Positions 37,450-46,948 of a stretch of 50,684 bases of DNA are shown one piece after another. The stretch is taken from the NCBI GenBank assembly GCA_029781535.1, contig JAKOWL010000002.1:1-50684 (forward strand). Direction: 5' to 3'. The notes below the pieces were generated by a model. The model saw nothing but the letters and a program-made list of their open reading frames with translations. It searched no databases and had not been told where the DNA came from. This stretch comes from Pseudomonadota bacterium. GTDB taxonomy: Bacteria; Pseudomonadota; Gammaproteobacteria; Burkholderiales; Methylophilaceae. The stretch's first letter is position 1. Every line of letters begins with the position of its first letter. The translations under genes were made by a program, and so were the position numbers.

Positions 37450-39528
37450 ATGAAAACCTTGATAAATCCTTTGCTGAACCGTGACATGAGCCTGCTGGCG
37501 TTCAACCGCCGGGTGCTGTCACTTGCCATGCGAGAGGATTACCCGTTGCTCGAGCGTTTGCGCTTCTTGAGCATCGTGGCGTCGAACCTGGATGAGTTCT
37601 TTGAAGTGAGGATGGAAGCTCAGCTGGAAGCTTTTTCTGGCAGGCGAGCCGATGCCGGGGTGACAGCGCATACCTTTACGATGGTGTCTGCAGAGGCGCA
37701 TGCGCTTATCGCGGAACAATATCGTATCTTTTATGAAGTGCTGATGCCTGCGCTGGATGTGCAGGGTGTACGGCTGATACCTAGCGAGGCCAGAACGCCG
37801 GAGCAGAATCAGTTTGTGCAGGAGTATTTCGAACAGAACGTCAGGCCGTTGTTGCTGCCTATCGCGCTCGATCCTGCTCATCCTTTCCCACAGGTGGCAA
37901 ACAAGGCTTTGAATTTCATTGTCGAACTGGATGGTGTCGATGCTTTTGGACGGAGCAACGCGGTTTGCATCCTGCGCGTGCCACGGACATTGCCACGCAT
38001 CGTGCGTCTGCCGGATGAAGTGAGCGGTGGCAAGCAATGTTTCGTATTGTTAACCAGCATCATCCGCACTAATCTGCAGACTTTGTTCCCCGGTCGTAAT
38101 GTCATGCATGCCTCGCAGTTTCGTGTGACGCGGAATTCCGAACTGGAGGTGGATGAAGAAGATGTCAGCGATTTGAGGACAGCGTTACGGCAGGAGTTGG
38201 TGCATCGTCAATACGGGCAGGCGGTACGGCTGGAAGTTTCGCATACTTGCCCCTCCCATATGGCTGAGTTTCTGCTCAAACAGTTCGTCTTGCCAGAACT
38301 GGCGCTTTATCGTGTGAACGGCCCTGTCAATCTGGGTAGGCTGATCCAGTTGCCTGACATGGTGGATGCAGATGCGCTCAAATTTACACCGCATACACCG
38401 CAATGGCCTTTGCAGCTAACGGGTGAAAAGAGTTCCTTCTTTGATAGGCTCAAGCAAGGCGATGTGTTGATTCATCGTCCATTCGAGAGTTTTGAAGCAG
38501 TAATTGATTTTCTGGAAGAGGCGGTGAACGACCCGAGCGTGCTGGCGATCCAGCAGACGATCTATCGCACTGGTGACGACCCTCGCATGTTGAATTTGCT
38601 GAAGGATGCAGTGCGAAAAGGCAAGGAAGTGCTGGCAGTGGTGGAGCTGAAGGCGCGCTTCGATGAGGAGTCCAATATCAACTGGGCCGAAGCGCTGGAG
38701 TCCGTGGGGGCTCAGGTGGTATATGGTATCGTCGGCTTGAAGACGCATGCCAAAATGTTATTAGTGATGCGTCGGGAAGGGCGTTACATCAAACGTTACG
38801 GCCACTTGTCCACCGGGAACTATAACCCCAAGACAGCCAAGCTCTATACGGATATCGGCATGCTGACGCAGGATGTGATGGTGACGCGTGAGATGGAAGC
38901 CGTGTTCCGTCACCTGACAGCACAGGTGCCGTTACCCAGGATGCGTCGCCTGCTGACAGCGCCGTTCACTTTGCATCAGGCTATGTTGCGGTATGTGCGC
39001 CGTGCAAGCATTGCAGCTTCGCGCGGGAAAGAGGCTTACATTGCGCTCAAGATGAATTCGCTGACGGATGAATCTCTGGTGCATGCGCTGCTGGACGCGG
39101 CACGTAACGGCGTGCGTATCGACTTGGTGATACGCGGAGCCAATATTCTGCCGATAGATGATCCGCGCATACAAGGGCGTATCAAGTTGCGCTCTTTGGT
39201 CGGGCGTTTTCTGGAACACTCGCGGGTTTTCTGGTTCGAGATAGATGGGTACCAGCGTGTCTGGCTATCCAGCGCAGACTGGATGAGCCGTAATATGTTC
39301 AGGCGCGTGGAGATTGCGTGGCCGATACGGGATGCCCAAATGCAGACCTATATCTGGCAAAAATGTCTGTTACCCTATCTGAACGATAACAAGGATGCGT
39401 GGGTATTGGCTGAGCAGGGACAATATCACCCATTGTGTGTCAAGCACGACAAGTCTGCATGCGCCAAGTTGTCGAGTGCGCAGGAACAACTGATGAAAAC
39501 TTATCAGGAAAAAGATACTAAGATATAA
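37450..39528 (+). CDS. ppk1: Polyphosphate kinase 1
   Basis: A 692-aa enzyme that makes inorganic polyphosphate from ATP reversibly. The N-terminal domain starts LNRDMSLLAFNRRVLSLA (hence ATG 37450, not the TTG at 37432), followed by the head domain and two phospholipase-D-like catalytic domains. The autophosphorylated His is in VGLKTHAKMLLVMRREG, with RYGHLSTGNYNPKTAKLYTDIG next to it. It sits with sixA downstream and ppx further on, forming a polyphosphate gene neighbourhood. Confidence 0.98.
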   Translation: MKTLINPLLNRDMSLLAFNRRVLSLAMREDYPLLERLRFLSIVASNLDEFFEVRMEAQLEAFSGRRADAGVTAHTFTMVSAEAHALIAEQYRIFYEVLMPALDVQGVRLIPSEARTPEQNQFVQEYFEQNVRPLLLPIALDPAHPFPQVANKALNFIVELDGVDAFGRSNAVCILRVPRTLPRIVRLPDEVSGGKQCFVLLTSIIRTNLQTLFPGRNVMHASQFRVTRNSELEVDEEDVSDLRTALRQELVHRQYGQAVRLEVSHTCPSHMAEFLLKQFVLPELALYRVNGPVNLGRLIQLPDMVDADALKFTPHTPQWPLQLTGEKSSFFDRLKQGDVLIHRPFESFEAVIDFLEEAVNDPSVLAIQQTIYRTGDDPRMLNLLKDAVRKGKEVLAVVELKARFDEESNINWAEALESVGAQVVYGIVGLKTHAKMLLVMRREGRYIKRYGHLSTGNYNPKTAKLYTDIGMLTQDVMVTREMEAVFRHLTAQVPLPRMRRLLTAPFTLHQAMLRYVRRASIAASRGKEAYIALKMNSLTDESLVHALLDAARNGVRIDLVIRGANILPIDDPRIQGRIKLRSLVGRFLEHSRVFWFEIDGYQRVWLSSADWMSRNMFRRVEIAWPIRDAQMQTYIWQKCLLPYLNDNKDAWVLAEQGQYHPLCVKHDKSACAKLSSAQEQLMKTYQEKDTKI

Positions 39529-39530
39529 AT

Positions 39531-39932
39531 ATGGCAAGCGTAGATATTATTTTTTGGCGGCATGCCCATGCCAAACCTGCCCAGGACGACCAGGATGATA
39601 TGGAGCGGCCGTTGAGCGTGAAAGGCGAGAAGCAGGCCAGGCAGATGGCGGCTTGGCTTAACCAGCGTCTGGACAAACGCGTCATCGTGCTGACCAGTCC
39701 GGCGCTGCGTACAGTGCAGACTGCGAATGCGCTCGGGCTGGAATACGAGGTCGAACAGGAGATTCGTCCTGGGGCGGATATGGAAACGATATTGGACGTC
39801 ATCAGCCGGCATTTGGATGCTGATGAAAATGAACAGCTGCCCAGGCAGATACTGCTGGTTGGGCATCAGCCATGGATAGGCCAGACGATTGGCCGCATGC
39901 TTGGCATGCGCTCAGGTGTGGAGGTCAAGTAG
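39531..39932 (+). CDS. sixA: Phosphohistidine phosphatase SixA, ended early by an amber codon
   Basis: A 133-aa open frame of the histidine phosphatase family. The catalytic motif is FWRHAHA (R10-H11), then LTSPALRTVQTA and LLVGHQPWIGQTIGRML with the second His. The frame stops at TAG (39930-39932) right after SGVEVK. The next in-frame codons read GAAWWLHSDS...FRLLASMCPQML and end at TAA 40019, giving the family's usual length (about 162 codons). Family members have K-G-A-x-W-W-L at this point, so one AAG-to-TAG change explains the break. The catalytic residues remain. It lies 2 nt after ppk1 and is co-transcribed. Confidence 0.88.
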   Translation: MASVDIIFWRHAHAKPAQDDQDDMERPLSVKGEKQARQMAAWLNQRLDKRVIVLTSPALRTVQTANALGLEYEVEQEIRPGADMETILDVISRHLDADENEQLPRQILLVGHQPWIGQTIGRMLGMRSGVEVK

Positions 39933-40019
39933 GGGGCGGCTTGGTGGCTGCACAGCGATTCCGAAACGGGGTCGCCACAGTTCAGGTTGCTCGCATCAAT
40001 GTGCCCGCAGATGCTTTAA
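39933..40019 (+). pseudogene. Untranslated 3' remainder of sixA after the in-frame TAG
   Basis: These 29 codons continue in the same frame from the amber stop to a TAA and encode the SixA C-terminal strand and helix (GAAWWL...). They are free of further stops and still look like coding sequence, suggesting that the mutation is recent, that the base is an assembly error, or that the amber codon is suppressed. Confidence 0.8.
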
Positions 40020-40041
40020 CCGGCCTGCAGACTAAGTTTTG

Positions 40042-40064
40042 AAAGCAGGGCATCGCCCTGCTTT
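40042..40064 (-). terminator. Hairpin terminator of the AKP-rich protein gene
   Basis: A perfect 10-bp stem AAAGCAGGGC / GCCCTGCTTT (40042-40051, 40055-40064) with an ATC loop lies right after the stop at 40066. The T-run is short on both strands, so termination may be partial. It also serves the ppk1-sixA unit on plus. Confidence 0.75.
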
Positions 40065-40065
40065 G

Positions 40066-40524
40066 TTATTTCTTCTTGGGGCGACCTGTTTTGATGGCAG
40101 GTACTTTTGCCAGCGTCGCCTTTAGCGTATTGTCACTCATGGCGGCCAGCAGCATCACGCCCGCGCGCAACAGTTCACTTTTCTTGGCAGGTTGTCCAAG
40201 TGTCTGCAAACGAGCCTTGATGATGGTGATCTGTGCGTACTCTTCTTTAGGCATCGTGAAGCTGTCACGTTCCATTTTCACTTTAGGCTGCTTGGCTTTT
40301 TTGTCGACGACAGGTTTTTTAACGGGTTTTTTCACCGTTGTCGCAACTGCAGGTTTGGCAGCAGGTTTAGCTGCGGGTTTTGCTTCAACTTTGGTTTTTG
40401 CATCTGGTTTGGCCGCCGCGGCAGGTTTGGCTGCAGGCGGAGTTTTTGCAGCAGCAGCTTTTGGTTCAGCCGGTGCCTTTGGCAAGCCAAGTGCTTCAGC
40501 AAGCATAGGGGATACTTTGGTCAT
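40066..40524 (-). CDS. Ala/Lys/Pro-rich protein with small C-terminal helical domain
   Basis: A 152-aa protein. An N-terminal disordered tail of KPAAKPA-type repeats (about 17-85), like histone H1/AlgP tails, is followed by a compact domain (KMERDSFTMPKEEYAQITIIKARLQTLGQPAKKSELLRAGVMLLAAMSDNTLKATLAKV) and a basic end (RPKKK). The domain pattern (short strand, helix, S-E-L-L-R-A-G helix) recalls ribbon-helix-helix proteins, but that is inference. ATG 40524 has an AAAGGAG site. The promoter is covered by a long palindrome, so self-control is plausible. It is probably nucleoid or DNA associated. Confidence 0.75.
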   Translation of the reverse strand: MTKVSPMLAEALGLPKAPAEPKAAAAKTPPAAKPAAAAKPDAKTKVEAKPAAKPAAKPAVATTVKKPVKKPVVDKKAKQPKVKMERDSFTMPKEEYAQITIIKARLQTLGQPAKKSELLRAGVMLLAAMSDNTLKATLAKVPAIKTGRPKKK

Positions 40525-40534
40525 GGCGCTCTCC

Positions 40535-40580
40535 TTTACAAATAATATAAACAGTATAAACAGTTTATATTATTTGTAAA
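40535..40580 (-). promoter_or_regulatory. 46-bp palindrome spanning a sigma-70 promoter
   Basis: Two perfect 18-bp arms (TTTACAAATAATATAAAC at 40535-40552 and its complement at 40563-40580) flank 10 bp. On the complement the right arm supplies -35 TTTACA (40580-40575), and 16 bp later the centre supplies -10 TATACT (40558-40553). Transcription would start near 40546, about 22 nt before the ATG. The geometry is that of an operator occluding its own promoter. As RNA the arms could also form a hairpin, but only from an upstream start. Confidence 0.65.
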
Positions 40581-40600
40581 GAGGGAGGTATGGATGCAGG

Positions 40601-43099
40601 TCAGGAGCAGACTGCACGCACCTGAGCGATATCGGTGTCACCCTGGAATATCTTTTTAATTCCGTCTTGCTTCAGTGTGGTCATGCCGTTGGCTAAAGCC
40701 TCTGTCGCGATTTCTGTTACTGTGGCACGCTTTTGGATCAACTGCTTGATGTTTGGATTGATGGTCATGAGTTCGTAAAGCCCCAGCCTTCCACGATACC
40801 CAGTATTATTGCAATGTTTGCAACCCTTGGCGCGGTATAAGGTTATCTTGCCTTCTTGAATATAATGCGCCTTCCATTGTTCTAGCAGAGTGCTCGTGCT
40901 GATATTGGTGTTATAAGTGTATTCGGCGGCCAGCTCTGCAAGTTCTGTTTCGTCAGGTGTGTAGGCTTCCTTGCACTTTATGCATAATTTTTTCGCCAAA
41001 CGCTGTGCCAGAATCCCAACTAGAGCATCGGCAAAATTGAACGGATCCATGCCTAAATCAAGCATGCGCACAATACTTTCAGGGGCACTATTGGTGTGCA
41101 ATGTCGAAAGAACCAGATGGCCAGTCAGGGAAGCTTCAATGCCAATCTTTGTGGTTTCTTCATCGCGCATTTCACCTACCATGATGACATCCGGGTCGGC
41201 GCGTAGAAAGCTACGCATCGCCTGTGCAAACGTCCAACCAATTTTCGAATTAATTTGTACCTGACGTAGACCGGGCTGGGTGATTTCGACGGGATCCTCG
41301 GCTGTCCATATTTTACGCTCAGGAGTGTTGATGTGTCCTAGTATCGAATGCAGCGTGGTGGTTTTGCCCGAGCCTGTCGGGCCGCACACCAGAATCAGGC
41401 CATGTGAGCGGTGAATGAGTTTTTCCATGGTGCTTAATGCTTCATCAGAAAGTCCCAGTTTTTTCATCGGTAGTGGCCTGCTGGTAGTTAGTACGCGCAT
41501 GACTATATCTTCCAGGCCATTTGTGGTTGGAATGGTAGCGACGCGCAGTTCGACTTTCGCATTACCGAATTGCTGGAAATCAAGTTTTCCATCTTGTGGC
41601 TTGCGGCGCTCGGAAATATCGAGTTGAGCCATGATCTTGATACGCGAGATCAGCGCATTGCGGAAATTTGCCGGTAATTCCAGATAATTTTCCATGCTAC
41701 CGTCCCTGCGGAAGCGCACGATGGTATTTTTTCTGTCCGGATAAGTTTCAATATGAATGTCTGACGCATTGTTTTTTACAGCGTCCAGGATCATTTTATT
41801 GACCAGTTGAACGAGCGTATTGTCTGATTCCGCAATGGGCTTCTCTTCGACGACTTCCATTGCTATGGATTCTCCCTCGTCAAAAAGCCTGTTGGCGAGA
41901 TCGTTTATCCCAGTTCCTTGTTGATCGCTATTTTCTGCATCTAAATCCAATGTACCGTCAAAATTGATAGAGATAGCCGGCAAGGTTTCATCTTCAGGTG
42001 TGCTGTTTTGGCCGTAATAACCATCCAAGGCTTCAGCAATGTTTTCGCGCGATGCGATCACAGGCAAGATCTTCATCTGAATCATGAAGCGCAGTTGATC
42101 AAGTACCTTGGTATTCATCGGGTCTTCTATCCCGATTACAAGCGCTCCTTCATGCAGGCACAAGGGTATGATGTGATATTTTCTGGCCAATTTGGCATTG
42201 ATCAAGCGAATGGCATTGGCATCGAAATTGAAATTTTCCAGGTTGACGTATGGAACCCCCAGTTTCTTGGCAAGCGTGCCTTTCAAGGTCCTTTCGTCGA
42301 TGATACCCATTTTTATGAGAATTTCTCCCAACCGCATGTTGCGGTTTTGTTTTTGTTTCTGAAGGGCATCCTCTAATTGTTCATCGGTCAGTAACTGAAG
42401 TTGCTTGAGCGCTTCCCCCAGCTTCAATACAGGTAGTTTCTCTTGATGCTCAATGGCTTTATGTAATTGCTCGGAAGTAAGTATCTGGCTCTCATTGAGG
42501 TAATCGCCGATACGTTTCTTGCGTATCTCGTTTTGGTGTTCCAGTGCTGATTCAATGTCGTCCGCAGATGCGAGTTCCTGTTCTATAAGGATTTCCCCAA
42601 GCTGTTGACCGATCTGGAAGTCCTTTATTGCGTGTAGAGGGATGAAACGTCTCTCGACTTTTCCATCGTTCAGTACTGAATTAAGATACAGTCCAACCTC
42701 GTTATATACATAGCCAAGCGTATTTCCATCAAGCGTCGATTCGTCGGAAAATTCGACGTGGAAAGTTTTTTGTTCTACTAGCGTAAAATTCTCTTTTGCA
42801 TGTGTTTCCAGAAACCCCTGCTCGGCTACCATCTCGGTGGGCCATAGCAGTCGCAAGCTCTTGATATTGTTAAAGGATATCGTTTGCTCTACATTGGAAT
42901 GCAAAGATTTGAACAGTATGCACAACTCATCCGGTGAGTGGCGGACCAGGTAGCCAGTCAGCGTTTTCCCCTTGATGATTTCTACGATGCAGAGTTCATC
43001 CGTGGGTTTGTTCGGGTCGTGCAGGAAAGTGAAATATAGCGGGGTTGGCCAATTAAGTAGATCGATGCCTGCAGAAATGTTTAAATCTAAATGCCCCAT
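40601..43099 (-). CDS. GspE/PilB/MshE-type secretion ATPase with extended N-terminus
   Basis: An 832-aa protein. The N-terminal 160 residues are of unknown type. Residues 165-287 hold four tandem ~30-residue repeats of the LGExL....LT.EQL..AL..Q pattern, resembling MshEN c-di-GMP-binding motifs. Then come the GspE N2-like domain (about 288-360), an acidic linker, and the ATPase with Walker A GPTGSGKT (573-580), Asp/Glu boxes (RADPDVIMVGEMRDEET) and the zinc tetracysteine C706/C709/C760/C763. Such ATPases power type IV pilus or type II secretion assembly. No other pilus or secretion gene is nearby, so its machine is not identifiable here. Confidence 0.9.
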   Translation of the reverse strand: MGHLDLNISAGIDLLNWPTPLYFTFLHDPNKPTDELCIVEIIKGKTLTGYLVRHSPDELCILFKSLHSNVEQTISFNNIKSLRLLWPTEMVAEQGFLETHAKENFTLVEQKTFHVEFSDESTLDGNTLGYVYNEVGLYLNSVLNDGKVERRFIPLHAIKDFQIGQQLGEILIEQELASADDIESALEHQNEIRKKRIGDYLNESQILTSEQLHKAIEHQEKLPVLKLGEALKQLQLLTDEQLEDALQKQKQNRNMRLGEILIKMGIIDERTLKGTLAKKLGVPYVNLENFNFDANAIRLINAKLARKYHIIPLCLHEGALVIGIEDPMNTKVLDQLRFMIQMKILPVIASRENIAEALDGYYGQNSTPEDETLPAISINFDGTLDLDAENSDQQGTGINDLANRLFDEGESIAMEVVEEKPIAESDNTLVQLVNKMILDAVKNNASDIHIETYPDRKNTIVRFRRDGSMENYLELPANFRNALISRIKIMAQLDISERRKPQDGKLDFQQFGNAKVELRVATIPTTNGLEDIVMRVLTTSRPLPMKKLGLSDEALSTMEKLIHRSHGLILVCGPTGSGKTTTLHSILGHINTPERKIWTAEDPVEITQPGLRQVQINSKIGWTFAQAMRSFLRADPDVIMVGEMRDEETTKIGIEASLTGHLVLSTLHTNSAPESIVRMLDLGMDPFNFADALVGILAQRLAKKLCIKCKEAYTPDETELAELAAEYTYNTNISTSTLLEQWKAHYIQEGKITLYRAKGCKHCNNTGYRGRLGLYELMTINPNIKQLIQKRATVTEIATEALANGMTTLKQDGIKKIFQGDTDIAQVRAVCS

Positions 43100-43253
43100 A
43101 TGCCTTCCTGTGCGTCCTCAAGCAGTGTAGGGCGCTGGTTTGTAAATTTCCTGAGTTGCAAAAAGCTAACGCGATAGGCTGTTAACGGCAGAAAATTTGA
43201 GATATTGAATAGGGGTGAGAAAGTTTCTTGGCAAGCTGGAGAGTCGAACGAGG

Positions 43254-44756
43254 TTATGCGTGCGTGATAATCAGGCTCCAATCAGTCTTTTTCCAGGCTA
43301 ATACTTCTTCTTCCAGCAGGTAGGTGCTTTGTGGGTGAGTGCGTTGCCATGCCTGCGGCACGCTGAGATAGAAGGTGTTTCCATCCAGATGCAGTTCTAT
43401 GCCATCCAGTTTCGGCATGGTGCGCGAATGGCAGAATATCACCGCCAGCCGCAAGCACATCAGCTCTGTCATGAATAAGGCGTCTTCCTGATCTACGTCT
43501 AGTTTGTTGAGTTTGCCTTTATGTCCCAATATGAGCTGTCCTAGGCGATGCAATTCATGCTGGGCGAACCCCATGATCTCCGCGTTGTCCAGGATATAGG
43601 CGCTATGGCGATGGGCGTTGGTATGGGAAATGGCCCAGCCGATCTCGTGCAATTGGCCGGCCCAGACAAGCTCTTGCGCATGTGTCGCGTAGCTGTCTTC
43701 GGGCGCATACCGCAATATCTGTTTGAATAAGGTCCTGGCGATCTCGCCGATACGCTGGGCATGAGATTTGTCGACCCCAAACTTGTTGGAAAGCCGTTCG
43801 ATGGCTTGCTTGCGCAGATCCATCATCTCATGTTTATCTTTTTCAGCCATGCCATACAGCAAACCATGGCGCAGCGCGCCGCTGGCGACATGCATCTCCT
43901 CGATTTCCAACAGATCGAATACAGCCAATAACACGGACAAACCGCCACCGATAACCGGTTTTCGGTCGTCACGCAGGCCGGTCATAGACAGTTTGTCCAC
44001 ATGCTTGGCGCGAATCAGTTCGTTACGCAGCCATTTCAAGTTTTTGCGGTTGATGCGGTCAGACTCGAATCCGGCATAACCCAGAATCTCCGCAATCGCC
44101 CCTACGGTGCCGGATGCGCCATAAGCGACATCCCATGCGGGTGGCTGATAGGTCTGCATGATGGCGTCAAAGTAGGATTCCGCAGCGACCTCGGCACGCA
44201 GGAAAGCTTCCTCGGTGAATTGTCCTTTGGGGAAATATTTGAGCGACCAGGCTACGGAGCCGACGCGCAAGGAGTCGGTAGAGTTGATTGTGAAGCCTTG
44301 CCCCAGGATGAACTCGGTGGAACGTCCGCCGATATCCACAACCAGTCTTCGTTCATCCGACTGCGGCAGGAAGCGGCTGACACCCTGATAGATCAACCGT
44401 GCTTCCTCGACCCCAGAAATCACTTCCACATCATAACCAAGGGCGACCTTTGCCAGCCGCAGGAATTCCTCACGGTTCTTGGCTTCACGCAGGGTTTGCG
44501 TGGCAACGCCGCGGACATGCGTGGCCGGGAAGCCTTTGATGCGTTCGCCAAAGCGCAGCAGACATTTCAGGCCGCGCTCCATCGCATCGGATGAGAGGTT
44601 ACGGTTCTCATCCAGGTCGCCCCCCTGTCGCACGGCTTCTTTCAGGTAATCGATACGGATCATCTGGCCATGGTCGTAACGGCCGATTTCAAGTCTGAAA
44701 CTGTTGGAACCAAGGTCAACGGCGGCAAAGAGTGTGTCTGATGAGTGATTCGGCAT
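43254..44756 (-). CDS. ppx: Exopolyphosphatase (Ppx/GppA family)
   Basis: A 500-aa protein. The ASKHA phosphatase motifs are present: FAAVDLGSNSFRLEIGRY, HVRGVATQTLREAKNREEFL, LVVDIGGRSTEFILGQGF, and the C-terminal HD-like helical domain (HAQELVWAGQLHEIGWAISHTNAHRHSAYILDN). It releases phosphate from polyphosphate or hydrolyses pppGpp. ATG 44756 (MPNHSSDTLFAAVD) was preferred to the frame extension to 44822, which would cross the htpG promoter. It is divergent from htpG and lies near ppk1. The 154-bp gap downstream to the GspE-like gene shows no feature I can name. Confidence 0.93.
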   Translation of the reverse strand: MPNHSSDTLFAAVDLGSNSFRLEIGRYDHGQMIRIDYLKEAVRQGGDLDENRNLSSDAMERGLKCLLRFGERIKGFPATHVRGVATQTLREAKNREEFLRLAKVALGYDVEVISGVEEARLIYQGVSRFLPQSDERRLVVDIGGRSTEFILGQGFTINSTDSLRVGSVAWSLKYFPKGQFTEEAFLRAEVAAESYFDAIMQTYQPPAWDVAYGASGTVGAIAEILGYAGFESDRINRKNLKWLRNELIRAKHVDKLSMTGLRDDRKPVIGGGLSVLLAVFDLLEIEEMHVASGALRHGLLYGMAEKDKHEMMDLRKQAIERLSNKFGVDKSHAQRIGEIARTLFKQILRYAPEDSYATHAQELVWAGQLHEIGWAISHTNAHRHSAYILDNAEIMGFAQHELHRLGQLILGHKGKLNKLDVDQEDALFMTELMCLRLAVIFCHSRTMPKLDGIELHLDGNTFYLSVPQAWQRTHPQSTYLLEEEVLAWKKTDWSLIITHA

Positions 44757-44796
44757 GATATTGCAGTTGTAAATGATGCTTGAGGAAATGATACCG

Positions 44797-44824
44797 CTTG
44801 AAATGTGAATAAGCGACCCCAAAT
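44797..44824 (+). promoter_or_regulatory. Sigma-32 heat-shock promoter of htpG
   Basis: CTTGAA (44797-44802), 14 bp, then CCCCAAAT (44817-44824) is a near-exact match to the RpoH consensus (CTTGAA-N13-15-CCCCATNT). It lies about 50 bp before the htpG ATG, as expected for a heat-shock gene. Confidence 0.88.
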
Positions 44825-44874
44825 ATAAAGAAATTTGGTTTTTGGTACAAATAAATTTAAAGGGACGAACTTTG

Positions 44875-46755
<1,881 letters not shown>

Positions 46756-46766
46756 TAAGCGTTAAT

Positions 46767-46847
46767 TTTCATTATCAACCCCGTCGGCCTGGAAGGCGCA
46801 CCCAGCTTGCCTTCCAGGCCGATTGTTTTTGCAATGAACGTGCGCGC
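46767..46847 (+). repeat. Dispersed ~81-bp palindromic repeat, copy B
   Basis: It begins TTTCATTATCAACCCC 11 nt after the htpG stop, contains CGGCCTGGAAGGCGCACCC, GCTTGCCTTC, and ends GCAATGAACGTGCGCGC. It aligns end to end with the other three copies and has inverted ends. In this copy alone the interior has become a long perfect hairpin with a T-run. Confidence 0.8.
46784..46830 (+). terminator. Strong hairpin terminator of htpG inside repeat copy B
   Basis: A perfect 14-bp stem (TCGGCCTGGAAGGC 46784-46797; GCCTTCCAGGCCGA 46809-46822) with an 11-nt loop is followed by TTGTTTTT. It is well placed to end htpG transcription and insulate glgP. Confidence 0.85.
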
Positions 46848-46881
46848 ATATGTAACGAAATGTAATTGTCACGGAAACGTA

Positions 46882-46910
46882 GTCAATGCTGGCGCGCAAT
46901 TTGCTAGAAT
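46882..46910 (+). promoter_or_regulatory. Possible extended -10 promoter of glgP
   Basis: TGCTAGAAT (TGnTAnAAT, -10 at 46905-46910) lies about 38 bp before the glgP ATG, with a weak GTCAAT at the -35 position (46882-46887). It is downstream of the htpG terminator. Confidence 0.35.
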
Positions 46911-46948
46911 TACACTATTACAAACATGTTATTTCCGAAAGTGGTTCC

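Noticed and set aside
40076-40579. 167-aa hydrophobic Ala/Gly-rich plus-strand frame opposite the AKP-rich gene
   Set aside because: It arises from the complement of lysine/alanine/proline codons. The minus-strand gene has the ribosome site, promoter and plausible domain.
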